The notes under the pieces were generated by a model, which searched no databases, was not told the origin of the DNA, and was given only the letters and a program-made list of their open reading frames with translations. The translations under genes were made by a program, and so were the position numbers. A stretch of DNA of 64,000 nucleotides from assembly GCF_012027395.1 (NCBI RefSeq), contig NZ_SNUJ01000002.1, positions 372,001 to 436,000 on the forward strand, read 5' to 3'. The stretch comes from Thermococcus sp. LS1 (GTDB taxonomy: Archaea > Methanobacteriota_B > Thermococci > Thermococcales > Thermococcaceae). Shown piece by piece: positions 32,343 to 40,863 of the stretch. Position 1 is the first letter of the stretch. Every line of letters starts with the position of its first letter.

Positions 32343-32994
32343 AAACGTGAGGGAAGTTCAGATAAAGGCCGTGAACGGCCGTATCAATATCGAGGGCTGG
32401 GACAACGACTACGTGGAAGTCGATTATACTCTACACGGTGAGGTAGATGTTGAAGTAGAGCAGGAAGGGAAAAAGCTTGTCGTCAAAGAAAAGCCCCGGA
32501 CAAAAAAAGTCCTTGGCATCTTCCAGAAGTCTTCAGACGGCTGGGCGGAGATTGAGCTGAAAGTTCCGAGGAAAGTCGTTGTGAAGGCTAAGAGCGTCAA
32601 CGGGGAGCTTCACGCAAAGAACGTCCGCTTCACCGAAGCCATAACCGTTAACGGTGAGCTTGAGCTGGAGAACTGCGAGGCGGAGCTTATAAAGACGGTC
32701 AACGGCGAGGCGAAGGCGAGCCTCCCCACAGCCGGCCCGCTGAAGGCAACGACGGTGAACGGGGATATGGTGCTTGAGATTGAAGAGCTGGAGGACGACA
32801 TAGAGGTAACGAGCGTGAACGGGGACGTGGTGGTTCGTATCACCGACTTCTGCGACGCGCGCATAAAGGTCACCAAAGTCAACGGCGACGTTGAAATTGC
32901 CGGAATAGACCCCAACGACCCCGTTATCGGGGCTGGAACTTATGAGGTCAAAGTAAGCACCGTCAACGGTGACGTGAGGGTTGAGCTGATTTAA
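32332..32994 (+). CDS. DUF4097-type beta-solenoid protein, second copy
   Basis: A 220-residue paralogue of the preceding protein, overlapping its end by 11 bases with AGGAGG upstream. It has about eight VNG-centred repeats spaced roughly 16-22 residues apart (SVNGELHAKNV, TVNGELELENC, TVNGEAKASL, TVNGDMVLEI, SVNGDVVVRI, KVNGDVEIAG, TVNGDVRVEL), the classic DUF4097 solenoid turn. No signal peptide or membrane segment is evident, so it would be cytoplasmic, perhaps acting at the inner face of the membrane. Confidence 0.8.
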   Translation: MMFENVREVQIKAVNGRINIEGWDNDYVEVDYTLHGEVDVEVEQEGKKLVVKEKPRTKKVLGIFQKSSDGWAEIELKVPRKVVVKAKSVNGELHAKNVRFTEAITVNGELELENCEAELIKTVNGEAKASLPTAGPLKATTVNGDMVLEIEELEDDIEVTSVNGDVVVRITDFCDARIKVTKVNGDVEIAGIDPNDPVIGAGTYEVKVSTVNGDVRVELI

Positions 32995-33017
32995 CAATCT
33001 AATTCTCTACTTACTTA

Positions 33018-33035
33018 ATTACAGAATGGTGTAAT
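33018..33035 (+). promoter_or_regulatory. Operator-like ATTACA-N6-TGTAAT before MFS gene
   Basis: A perfect six-base inverted repeat, ATTACA GAATGG TGTAAT, overlaps the presumed TATA region (TTACTTAATTAC, 33011-33022). Its core TACA-N6-TGTA and its spacer length match the two operators at the ArsR-regulator promoter, so the same regulator may control the transporter. Confidence 0.65.
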
Positions 33036-33049
33036 ACGGAGGGTAGGGA

Positions 33050-34300
33050 ATGAGCCTCAGCAGGAACTTCTGGCTCTTCGCAGTCGGCCGCTTCATCTCG
33101 CAGCTCGGCTGGGCGGTGCAGGAAGTCGCTTTGCCGCTCTACGTGCTCGACCAGACCCACAGTGGGGGCATGATGACGCTATTCGTTTTAGCGGACATCA
33201 TTCCCTCTCTTATTATAATGCCGTTCGCGGGTGTGATAGGTGATCGCTACAACAGGAAGAAGCTCATGGTGAGCTTTGACCTCGCGAGGGGCCTCCTGCT
33301 CTTTGCGGTCATAGCGTTCAACTTCCTCGGCATCTACCAGCTACTCGCAATTCAGGTCGTCATGGCGGTCATGGGGACGTTCTTTGGGGCCGCCACGAGT
33401 GCGATGTTTCCGGACCTCGTTGAGCCTGAAGAGCTGGAGAAGGCAAACTCCACGGTGAGTTCGTTCTCAATAATAGCGAGGCTCGTTGGCCCGGCCTTGG
33501 GTGGCCTCATCTACGCCTTTGGCGGGATAAAGCTCGCCCTGCTCATAAACGCGGTGAGCTTCTTTGGCTCCGGACTGTTTGAAGCTCTAATACACTACGA
33601 GTGGAAGACGAGGGAACTTGAGAGCGCCAGACAGGTCATCGAGGACATAAAGGAGGGAATAGCGTTCCTGCGCTCCAGCCACTACCTCATGGTGCTCATG
33701 TTCTTCGCCCTCTTCATGAATGCACTCGGTCAGCCCTTCGGCGCGGTTATAATGCCCTACTCCTTCAGGGAGATCCTTAAGTTTTCCAGCCAGCAGTTTG
33801 GACTGCTCGAAAGCGCCTTCATGGGCGGCATGCTCCTCGGCAACCTGCTCATAGCTGTGAAGCTGAAGAAGCCGGGCAGGCTGTTCTTCAAGGCGCTTGC
33901 ATTCAACGGTGCCATGATGTTAGTCTTCATATGGGTGGTCTCGCCTTATACGGAGCTTGCCACGAGGGTTGCATTCTTTACCCTCGCTGGAGTGTCCATA
34001 CTGTGGGGCTTTAGCAACGCGCTGATTAACGTTCCCCTCAACGCCAAGATACAGCGCGCTATTCCCACAGAACTCCGCGGTAGGGTTTTCTCCGCCCTTG
34101 CCCTGCTCATAAATGTATCCGCGCCTCTCGGCCTTGTGGTTGTGGGGTCTCTGATGGACCGCTTCCCTGTCTGGCAAATAAGCGCCGTCCTTTGGATTAT
34201 GATGGGAGCCGTGATACTCTACTACTACATCAAGCACAGGGAGACCCTACTCAGGGAGCAAAAATACGGGGAGAGTGGAAGCAGAGAGAGAACTACTTGA
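33050..34300 (+). CDS. MFS exporter (EntS/MFS_3-like)
   Basis: A 416-residue major-facilitator protein with twelve predicted membrane segments. GDRYNRKKLMVSFD is the loop 2-3 signature motif, and SMFPDLVEPEELEKANS with IARLVGPALGGLIYA matches the MFS_3 (drug or siderophore exporter) branch. The start is preceded by GGAGGGTAGGGA. An operator related to that of the upstream ArsR-type regulator lies before it, so export of a toxic compound may be regulated together with the membrane-protein operon. Its stop overlaps the convergent adenosyltransferase gene by eight bases. Confidence 0.87.
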   Translation: MSLSRNFWLFAVGRFISQLGWAVQEVALPLYVLDQTHSGGMMTLFVLADIIPSLIIMPFAGVIGDRYNRKKLMVSFDLARGLLLFAVIAFNFLGIYQLLAIQVVMAVMGTFFGAATSAMFPDLVEPEELEKANSTVSSFSIIARLVGPALGGLIYAFGGIKLALLINAVSFFGSGLFEALIHYEWKTRELESARQVIEDIKEGIAFLRSSHYLMVLMFFALFMNALGQPFGAVIMPYSFREILKFSSQQFGLLESAFMGGMLLGNLLIAVKLKKPGRLFFKALAFNGAMMLVFIWVVSPYTELATRVAFFTLAGVSILWGFSNALINVPLNAKIQRAIPTELRGRVFSALALLINVSAPLGLVVVGSLMDRFPVWQISAVLWIMMGAVILYYYIKHRETLLREQKYGESGSRERTT

Positions 34301-34808
34301 CCTCTTTTATCTTTCCTTCCCTCTTTTCTATTGCGCGCGCCATTATGAAAAGCAAATCGCTGAGCCGGTTGAGGTAGACGAGAACGCTGCTTCCAAAGCC
34401 GTAGTCAAGAACGAGCCGTGCAACAGCCCTCTCGGCTCTCCTTGCCACTGTTCTGCACACATCGAGCTTGGCACTGGCGATGGTGGAGCCAGGAAGGACA
34501 AATGCGCGGAGCTGAACTTCTTCTTCATATTTATGAATAAGTTCTTCGAGCCACTTGACTTCCTCTTCTCCAACTTTCTTGTACTTTCCCTTGCTCGCTA
34601 TCTCAGCCATGAGCGAGTAAAGCTCAACCTGGATTTTTTCGAGTACCTCTGCCATCTCTTCGGGCACGTAGTGTTTGGCCTCGCCCAGAAAGCTGCTCAG
34701 CTCGTCTATGGTGCCGTTAGCTTCCATTATGGGCGAGTACTTCGCAATTCTGTCGCCTGTAAAGAGACCTGTTAAACCTTTATCACCGGTTTTGGTCGTT
34801 ATTGGCAT
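34293..34808 (-). CDS. Cob(I)alamin adenosyltransferase, PduO type
   Basis: A 171-residue trimeric ATP:corrinoid adenosyltransferase. Family signatures are TKTGDKGLTGLFTGDRIAKYS at the N-terminus (ATP site, partly quoted as TGDKGLTGLF) and the C-terminal VCRTVARRAERAV and LVYLNRLSDLLFIMAR helices. It loads the adenosyl ligand onto cobalamin, needed by B12-dependent ribonucleotide reductase or mutases. No cobalamin synthesis genes are adjacent, so it probably acts on salvaged corrinoid. Confidence 0.93.
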   Translation of the reverse strand: MPITTKTGDKGLTGLFTGDRIAKYSPIMEANGTIDELSSFLGEAKHYVPEEMAEVLEKIQVELYSLMAEIASKGKYKKVGEEEVKWLEELIHKYEEEVQLRAFVLPGSTIASAKLDVCRTVARRAERAVARLVLDYGFGSSVLVYLNRLSDLLFIMARAIEKREGKIKEVK

Positions 34809-34946
34809 GGGATCACCTCTTTAAATTTGCCCAGGCTGGTTTTATTGTTTGTGGAAGCCAATGAACACTGTCGGTGATGAAAGGCACCTGTACGGGAAAG
34901 GAAAACTTATTTATACACTAATGCCTTCCTTTTTTGGGTGGTCATC

Positions 34947-37049
34947 ATGAGGAAAGTCGGATTAATAGTAGCTTTGATTTTGATTCTGAGTATAGTGCCA
35001 ACGTGGGCGATAAAGCCAGTGCAGGCGGCCACTTATGTCCCGCTGGTAGAGTTGAATCAGAACTTCAATAGTTATCTCTACAGTGATGTCCTTACAAGCG
35101 GAATAGTAACATACCGCGATAACAACGGCTTCTTTATTCAGAACGGAACAGGGCCGTATACGGGAATTTATGTATACACAGGATACAAATCGTATCCGAA
35201 CGTAGAGCCTGGCCAGATAGTTGAGGTCTATGGCTATGCAAAGTACTACAACGGTCTCAAGGAGCTTTCAGTGAATCCCGCATACGGCGAATATTATACT
35301 GTGATAGGAAGCGGGACTGTCCCAGAACCGACGGTGGTATCTACCGGTGAAGTGAATCAGGAAAAGTGGCAGGGTGTCCTTGTAAAGTTCGTGGATGCCA
35401 AGATAACAGATAGATACGATAGCTGGTACACAAAAATATGGATTGACGACGGTAGTGGTGAGGCACTGGTATTCTTTTCAAGCAGTGCTTCTTCTGACCT
35501 CCAGCCGGGAGCCAAGTTCAAATACGTTACTGGAGTTGTCTACGTCTACTCCTATACCTACGAAATCCTCCCCATTAGCTACCAGCTCTACAATCCAGCC
35601 GTCAAAATAACCGACGTTGAATACTACGCATTTATCAAGGATGTTCCATCCAGAGTTAAGGCTACTGTCCTCAACAGTGGAGCGAATCCAAGCAATGTGA
35701 CTTTTGTTGTCAAATTTGATGATACCACTGTGTATTCCGAAGACTTCGACCTCCAGTCTGGGGAGACTAGGACTGTGGAGTTCTACGTAATTCCGACGAG
35801 CCTTGGAGAGCACACCCTCACGATCATCGCTGAAGAAAGTGAAAAAATCTTCGCCATCGAAGTCATTCCCAATCCCAATGTGGTTGCCTACGGCATTACT
35901 CCTTACTACGAGAGACTCTACTCCAGGGAGATAAGCAACCTCACAGAACTCTACGAGAACTTCACCTACACCGTTAACAAGCTCAGGCAGTATGGTGTCG
36001 ATTTCGGAGATCTTGAGCCTAAGATCCAGTGGATTAACGAAACCATGGCAGAGATACAGAGGGAATACATAATCTACGACAGCCTTAAGGGTCTTCTGAT
36101 CCAGCAGAACCCCTACAGAATGGCCTACTACTTCCCGGTGATGACTCATATCAGGAGGGCAGCACTCCTGAGCAGGGAGGTTGTGCAGGAGCTGGAGTTC
36201 GTCCTGCCGCACCTTCAGAGAGTCCTGAAGGAAGTTGAGGCCATCTACCAGCCACCAGCACCAAGAAACGAGACTAACGTGACTGAGAACCAGACCAGTA
36301 TCACTCCGTCCACCAACATAAGCATCACCATCACTAAGGTGCTCATCGACGCTTCCCATGGCCAGTACTTCAACCCGACCAAGACTGACACCAGTGGCAT
36401 GCAGACCCTCATAGAAAACATCCAGAACGAACTCGGCTGGATAGTTGATATTAACACCGAGCCGATAACTTACGAGAAGCTCAAAGAGTACGACATCTTC
36501 ATAATCACCAACCCCAGCCAGGACATAACCGATGAAGAAGCTCAGGCGATCCAGCAGTTTGTTGAGAACGGTGGCGGCCTCTTCATACTTGGTGAGAACT
36601 ACTACAATCACGTCTACTACAAGAGCCTTAACAAAGTTGTTAGCAAGTACGGAATCGAGTTCAACAACGACGAGCTCATGGACGATGACGTCAATACTGG
36701 CCGGAAGTGGTTCCCACTCGTAGGAATCTACAACCTCGACCACCCGGCTATGCAGTTCCTCACTGCGGACCACCAGATGTACTACAGCGGCGACACCCTC
36801 ACCGTGAGCGGCAACGTTGTCTGGCTCGTCAGGGGCTATGAGACATCCTATTCAGTGGACAAGGATGGAAACGTCATTTACGAGAAGGGATCCAAGCCAA
36901 TTATAGCAGCAGCTGTCGAGGTCGGAAGCGGCAGAATCGTCGCCTATGGCTCGAGCAAGGCCATTAGTGACTCCTACTACGGCAACTATATCAACACCAA
37001 CTGGCCGTTCGTCAAGGGCGTCCTTCTCTGGCTGGCCCACGAAATTTGA
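34947..37049 (+). CDS. Secreted multidomain protein: OB-fold, CARDB-like, helical and DUF4350 domains
   Basis: The 700-residue precursor starts at 34947 (GGTGG upstream; TATA-like CTTATTTATAC at 34906-34916) with a signal peptide cut near ...VQAA. An OB-fold-like segment covers residues ~45-190 (GIVTYRDNNGFFIQNG, GQIVEVYGYAKYYNG), a CARDB/Ig-like segment ~210-295 (VKATVLNSGANPSNV), a helical stalk ~310-430, a Thr/Asn-rich linker, and a C-terminal DUF4350 glutamine-amidotransferase-like domain (VLIDASHGQYF, FIITNPSQDITDEEAQ, FVENGGGLFILG). No C-terminal anchor is seen. It is probably extracellular or cell-wall-bound; ligands are unknown. Confidence 0.75.
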   Translation: MRKVGLIVALILILSIVPTWAIKPVQAATYVPLVELNQNFNSYLYSDVLTSGIVTYRDNNGFFIQNGTGPYTGIYVYTGYKSYPNVEPGQIVEVYGYAKYYNGLKELSVNPAYGEYYTVIGSGTVPEPTVVSTGEVNQEKWQGVLVKFVDAKITDRYDSWYTKIWIDDGSGEALVFFSSSASSDLQPGAKFKYVTGVVYVYSYTYEILPISYQLYNPAVKITDVEYYAFIKDVPSRVKATVLNSGANPSNVTFVVKFDDTTVYSEDFDLQSGETRTVEFYVIPTSLGEHTLTIIAEESEKIFAIEVIPNPNVVAYGITPYYERLYSREISNLTELYENFTYTVNKLRQYGVDFGDLEPKIQWINETMAEIQREYIIYDSLKGLLIQQNPYRMAYYFPVMTHIRRAALLSREVVQELEFVLPHLQRVLKEVEAIYQPPAPRNETNVTENQTSITPSTNISITITKVLIDASHGQYFNPTKTDTSGMQTLIENIQNELGWIVDINTEPITYEKLKEYDIFIITNPSQDITDEEAQAIQQFVENGGGLFILGENYYNHVYYKSLNKVVSKYGIEFNNDELMDDDVNTGRKWFPLVGIYNLDHPAMQFLTADHQMYYSGDTLTVSGNVVWLVRGYETSYSVDKDGNVIYEKGSKPIIAAAVEVGSGRIVAYGSSKAISDSYYGNYINTNWPFVKGVLLWLAHEI

Positions 37050-37078
37050 TTTCTTTTCTTTCCTTCTGTTCTTTCTAG
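37050..37078 (+). terminator. Pyrimidine-rich T-run after secreted protein gene
   Basis: A stretch of T-runs broken by C (TTTCTTTTCTTTCCTTCTG) directly follows the stop. Archaeal RNA polymerase ends transcription at such T-rich tracts without needing a hairpin. Confidence 0.5.
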
Positions 37079-37106
37079 ATTGCGAAGATGACAAGAAAAG
37101 AGGGCT

Positions 37107-37934
37107 TTAAATCTCCTTAGGGGGCACTAAAATTCCGAGTTCAGTTACTATCCCTCTAACGTATTTCCAGGGCGTGATGTCGAAGAGATAGTTCCTGACG
37201 CGGTAGCCCTGTCTCGCGTAGGGTCTCTCGACTATTTCAACCTCCTCGGAGTTCAGCTCGGGATGAAGTTTAAAGCTCTCCGCTGCGACGTAGAAAGGAA
37301 CGCCATTGTCATGACAGGCTAGGGCAAGGAGGTACGTGCCAGCCTTGTTGATAACCGCCCCATCACGCGTAACGTTGTCGGCACCGACAAAGGCCAGGGT
37401 AGCTTTTTTGGCAAAGATGCCTATCTGAGCGTCGGTGATAACTTCGAAGGGAATCTCTAGGGCCTCAAGCTCCCGGGCTAAGACCAGTCCCTCGTAGTCC
37501 GGTGCGCTCTCCGTTAGGATTACCTTGAAGTGCTTGCCCTTCTTCTTCGCGGCCTTAAAAATCTCCAGAACAGCCGAGGAGAAGGAGTGGGTTATTATTA
37601 CCTCGTTCTCGTCTATCAGCTCGCTCCCGATGTTGCCGATCTCCCTCTTGGCTTCCTCGCTCAGGCGAATGAACTCCTCGGCCTTTGATCTTACAAGGTC
37701 AGGATTATCCGTGATGGGTATGAATCTGGCCAGATTGTGGAGTGAAGCCATTGTTCTGTTCACGGCAGGAATCTCTTCTCTCATTTCCTTAAGGGCCTCT
37801 CTCAGTTCCTCGCCGCTTAAAAGCTCGGCGAGCTTTATGTATGCCTCGGCGCCTCTCCTAGCCAGGTAGCTCGCGCCCCTTATGCGCTCGGCGCGCATCT
37901 CTTCGAGGATGGAGCGAATTTCTGGGGGAAGCAT
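37107..37934 (-). CDS. IF-2B-family protein (eIF2B-alpha-like or sugar-phosphate isomerase)
   Basis: A 275-residue IF-2B/MtnA-superfamily protein with an N-terminal helical domain and a C-terminal Rossmann-like domain. Conserved parts are IITHSFSSAVLEIFKAA, VILTESAPDYEGLVLA and FVGADNVTRDGAVINKAGTYLLAL, where the Asp is the catalytic base in the isomerase members. It is shorter than the ~320-residue ribose-1,5-bisphosphate isomerase of Thermococcus. It may be a regulatory aIF2B-like protein or an isomerase of related substrate; I cannot choose between these. Confidence 0.8.
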   Translation of the reverse strand: MLPPEIRSILEEMRAERIRGASYLARRGAEAYIKLAELLSGEELREALKEMREEIPAVNRTMASLHNLARFIPITDNPDLVRSKAEEFIRLSEEAKREIGNIGSELIDENEVIITHSFSSAVLEIFKAAKKKGKHFKVILTESAPDYEGLVLARELEALEIPFEVITDAQIGIFAKKATLAFVGADNVTRDGAVINKAGTYLLALACHDNGVPFYVAAESFKLHPELNSEEVEIVERPYARQGYRVRNYLFDITPWKYVRGIVTELGILVPPKEI

Positions 37935-38017
37935 GGCTCACACCACGACAGCAGTTGATTCTTCTTCGGCTGGATTTGACCCGATGGAATTGCCCGTTTA
38001 TCCTTATCACCCTTTCG

Positions 38018-38776
38018 CTACCAGCCCTCCTCGAAGCGAATGCTTCTCTCCTCCATGAAGGCCTTGGCCTTTTCTATCTCTTCCTCGCTCTCTCCGAAGA
38101 TGATTATCCCAATGTATTTGCCGAAGCCCTTTGGCGAGGAGTGTATTCTGACCTTAAAGCGCTCCAGCGTCTCGATGAGGATCGGAGCCAGCTTTGACTC
38201 GTCGGTTATTTCTGCCAGAAGCTTTCTCTGGATGAACTTTCTCTCCCCAAGCCTCGGAAGAACCTCCTTTTCCAGCATCGCCTTCATCTCGCGCGGCATC
38301 CCCGGGAGGACGAAAATCTTAACGCCCCCGTGCTCTATGAACGCCCCAGGTGCGGCTCCCTCAATGTTCTCCAGGGGAACGGCCCCTTCCGGAAGGTAAG
38401 CCATCTTTTTCCTTCCCTCATTTAGCTCGGGATCGTCTATGTAGCCTTCCTTATAAAGGCGCTCATAGAAGGCTTTAATCCTTTCAAGGCAGGACTCACA
38501 AAGGGTTAGCTTCTTCCCGAGGGCCTTGGCAACAGCAAGCATAGTCACGTCGTCGTGGGTTGGTCCCAAGCCTCCAGAGATGATGAGAACCTCTGGTTTC
38601 CTATCTAGGATCTCACGGATAACCTTCCTTATCTCCTCAACGTCATCGCCGACGGTGGTTTTTCTCCTCACCCAGTAGCCCCTCTCGGTAAGCTTCTGGG
38701 CGATAAAGGCCGAGTTGCTGTCCACGGTGTTTCCGGTGAGGAGCTCGTCTCCTATAGTCAGGATTTCGGCGAACAT
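38018..38776 (-). CDS. CinA/MoaB-type molybdopterin-binding-fold protein
   Basis: A 252-residue protein with the CinA N-terminal (COG1058) domain: AEILTIGDELLTGNTVDSNS at the start, SGGLGPTHDDVT in the centre and FVLPGMPREMKAML near residue 155. The family is annotated as competence/damage-inducible CinA-like or nicotinamide-nucleotide-linked, with no C-terminal deamidase domain here. It may act on ADP-ribose or NMN-type compounds. The gene is alone between convergent and divergent neighbours. Confidence 0.83.
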   Translation of the reverse strand: MFAEILTIGDELLTGNTVDSNSAFIAQKLTERGYWVRRKTTVGDDVEEIRKVIREILDRKPEVLIISGGLGPTHDDVTMLAVAKALGKKLTLCESCLERIKAFYERLYKEGYIDDPELNEGRKKMAYLPEGAVPLENIEGAAPGAFIEHGGVKIFVLPGMPREMKAMLEKEVLPRLGERKFIQRKLLAEITDESKLAPILIETLERFKVRIHSSPKGFGKYIGIIIFGESEEEIEKAKAFMEERSIRFEEGW

Positions 38777-38868
38777 GCCACCACCGCTGGATATTTTGAA
38801 GTCCCCCTTATAATCCCAGCGGGGGAAGTTTTTTATTTATATGTCAAAAATTTCTTTCTCGACGTTGT

Positions 38869-38887
38869 TTTTCACCACGGGTGAAAA
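38869..38887 (+). promoter_or_regulatory. Palindrome upstream of gap resembling the Thermococcales glycolytic motif
   Basis: TTTTCACC ACG GGTGAAAA is a perfect 8-base inverted repeat. Written as TTTCAC-N5-GTGAAA it fits TATCAC-N5-GTGATA, the Thermococcales glycolytic motif bound by Tgr/TrmBL1. It lies upstream of the TATA-like CTTAAGTATT (38893-38902), the arrangement expected for activation of gluconeogenic genes. Confidence 0.65.
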
Positions 38888-38930
38888 CAAGGCTTAAGTA
38901 TTTCACAGCTATAAAATTCTTGGTGGTATC

Positions 38931-39935
38931 ATGAAGGTTAAGGTGGGAATTAACGGCTACGGAACCATAGGAAAGCGTGTCGCTTACGCTGTCACTAAGC
39001 AGGACGATATGGAGCTTATCGGAGTTACCAAGACGAAGCCAGATTTCGAGGCTTACCGGGCTAAGGAGCTCGGTATTCCTGTCTACGCTGCGAGTGAGGA
39101 GTTTCTGCCGAGGTTTGAGAGTGCTGGCTTTGAGGTCGCCGGAACGCTCAGCGACCTGCTGGAAAAGGTCGATGTCATAGTCGACGCCACCCCTAGCGGC
39201 ATGGGAGCAAGGAACAAGGCAGTTTATGAAAAGGCCGGCGTCAAGGCCATCTTCCAGGGCGGCGAGAAGGCGAGCACCGCGGAGGTTTCCTTCGTAGCCC
39301 AGGCCAACTACGAGAAGGCCCTCGGCAAGGACTACGTTAGAGTCGTCTCCTGCAACACCACCGGCCTCACAAGAACCCTCAGCGCAATTCAGGAGTACAT
39401 CGACTACGTCTACGCCGTGATGATCCGCCGTGCCGCCGACCCGAACGATATCAAGCGCGGACCGATAAACGCCATAAAGCCGAGCGTTACGGTTCCGTCT
39501 CACCACGGGCCGGACGTCCAGACGGTAATCCCGATAAACATCGAGACTTCAGCTTTCGCTGTGCCAACCACAATAATGCACGTTCACAGCATAATGGTCG
39601 AGCTGAAGAAGCCGCTCGAAGCAAAGGACGTCATAGACATTTTCGAGAACACCACGCGCGTTCTGCTCTTCGAGAAGGAAAAGGGCTTCGAGAGCACGGC
39701 CCAGCTCATAGAGTTCGCCCGCGACCTGCACAGGGAGTGGAACAACCTCTACGAGATAGCCGTGTGGAAGGAGAGCATAAGCGTCCGCGGAAACAGGCTC
39801 TTCTACATCCAGGCGGTCCATCAGGAGAGCGATGTAGTGCCTGAGAACATCGACGCTATAAGGGCCATGTTCGAGATGGCCGACAAGTGGGAGAGCATAA
39901 AGAAGACCAACAAGAGCCTTGGGATTTTGAAGTGA
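38931..39935 (+). CDS. gap: Glyceraldehyde-3-phosphate dehydrogenase, phosphorylating, archaeal
   Basis: The 334-residue archaeal type II GAPDH interconverts glyceraldehyde-3-phosphate and 1,3-bisphosphoglycerate. Rossmann motif [13 protein letters not shown] opens the protein; the catalytic cysteine is Cys141 in [17 protein letters not shown] is the archaeal histidine region. In Thermococcus this enzyme works in gluconeogenesis, the glycolytic direction being served by GAPOR and GAPN. The glycolytic-regulator-type palindrome upstream fits that role. GGTGGTATC precedes the start. Confidence 0.96.
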   Translation: MKVKVGINGYGTIGKRVAYAVTKQDDMELIGVTKTKPDFEAYRAKELGIPVYAASEEFLPRFESAGFEVAGTLSDLLEKVDVIVDATPSGMGARNKAVYEKAGVKAIFQGGEKASTAEVSFVAQANYEKALGKDYVRVVSCNTTGLTRTLSAIQEYIDYVYAVMIRRAADPNDIKRGPINAIKPSVTVPSHHGPDVQTVIPINIETSAFAVPTTIMHVHSIMVELKKPLEAKDVIDIFENTTRVLLFEKEKGFESTAQLIEFARDLHREWNNLYEIAVWKESISVRGNRLFYIQAVHQESDVVPENIDAIRAMFEMADKWESIKKTNKSLGILK

Positions 39936-39982
39936 CACCGCAAGCCTTTTACATTTCTTCTCCAACTCTTCCGGTGAACGCT

Positions 39983-40803
39983 GTGGAATGCAGGGCGTTT
40001 AAGGTGGATGCTTTTACCAACCGACCGTTTAAGGGGAACCCCGCGGCTGTTGTTCTCGACTGCCCGGAGCTCGACAGAGAGACCATGCTGGCAATCGCCG
40101 GGGAGCTGAACCTCTCGGAGACTGCCTTCGTTTGGCCGGAGAAGGACGGCTTCCGAGTGAGGTTTTTCACCCCGGGGGATGAGATTCCCCTCTGCGGCCA
40201 TGCCACGGTTGCGACGTTCTACCTGCTCTGGCGCCTGGGTCTGGCGACTGAAGGCATCAACAGGATGTTCTCCAGGGCGGGGGGATTGACGTTCTCATCA
40301 AGGACGGAAAGGTATGGCTCAAGCAGCTGAAGCCGGAAGTCATTGGAGAGCTCGAGGTTGAGGCACTGAAGGAAATTCTCGGCACGGAAAACTTGGTCGG
40401 TCCAGCATTGGCAATGACGACGGGAACGCCGGAAGGCGTCGTTGGGGTTCCAACGTTCGAGGAGCTGATGAATCTTGAGCCGGACATGGCGAAGCTCGCG
40501 AAGTTCTCCAGGGAAAACAGAGTGATAGGGGTCTACGTTTACACCCTTGATTCCCAGTTCGACGCCGCGGGAAGGTTCTTCGCTCCAGCCGTCGGAGTTC
40601 CTTAAGACCCCGTTACCGGAACGGCCAGTGGGATCCTCGCGGGTTATCTAAGGCTCACGGACAAGCTGGTGAAGGATAGGTACGTCTTCGAACAGGGGCA
40701 CGCCCTAAGGAGGGAAGGCAGGGTCTATGTTGAGTTCGAGGAGGAAAGACCTTGGGTCGGTGGAGAGGCAAGGATAAGCCTTGAGGGCAGGCTTAAGCTC
40801 TGA
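39983..40803 (+). pseudogene. PhzF-family isomerase pseudogene
   Basis: Reading from GTG 39983 (GGTGA five bases upstream), the first ~95 codons match PhzF (FKVDAFTNRPFKGNPAAVVL, FFTPGDEIPLCGHATVATFYLL, quoted in part). A G-run at 40275-40284 is then one base short; restoring it joins AGG to IDVLIKDGKVWLKQL. About 100 codons later the motif VPEDPVTGTASG is interrupted by TAA at 40603-40605 where GAA would encode the Glu. The frame then continues to the stop at 40801. Two independent lesions make a true pseudogene likely. The gene lies between gap and an amino-acid permease. Confidence 0.88.
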
Positions 40804-40863
40804 TGCAGGCTGGTTTCCCTCTTTTCTCCCAGTTTGTGGATATCATGCAGAAAAAAGAAAGGT

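Noticed and set aside
34862-34905. C/D-box sRNA around GTGATGA upstream of the secreted-protein gene
   Set aside because: A perfect C box sequence is present but no CTGA follows at guide distance.
35478-36773. 431-codon antisense open frame in the secreted-protein gene
   Set aside because: It is a shadow of the real gene on the plus strand; its protein is dominated by repetitive valine/leucine runs arising from the codon bias.
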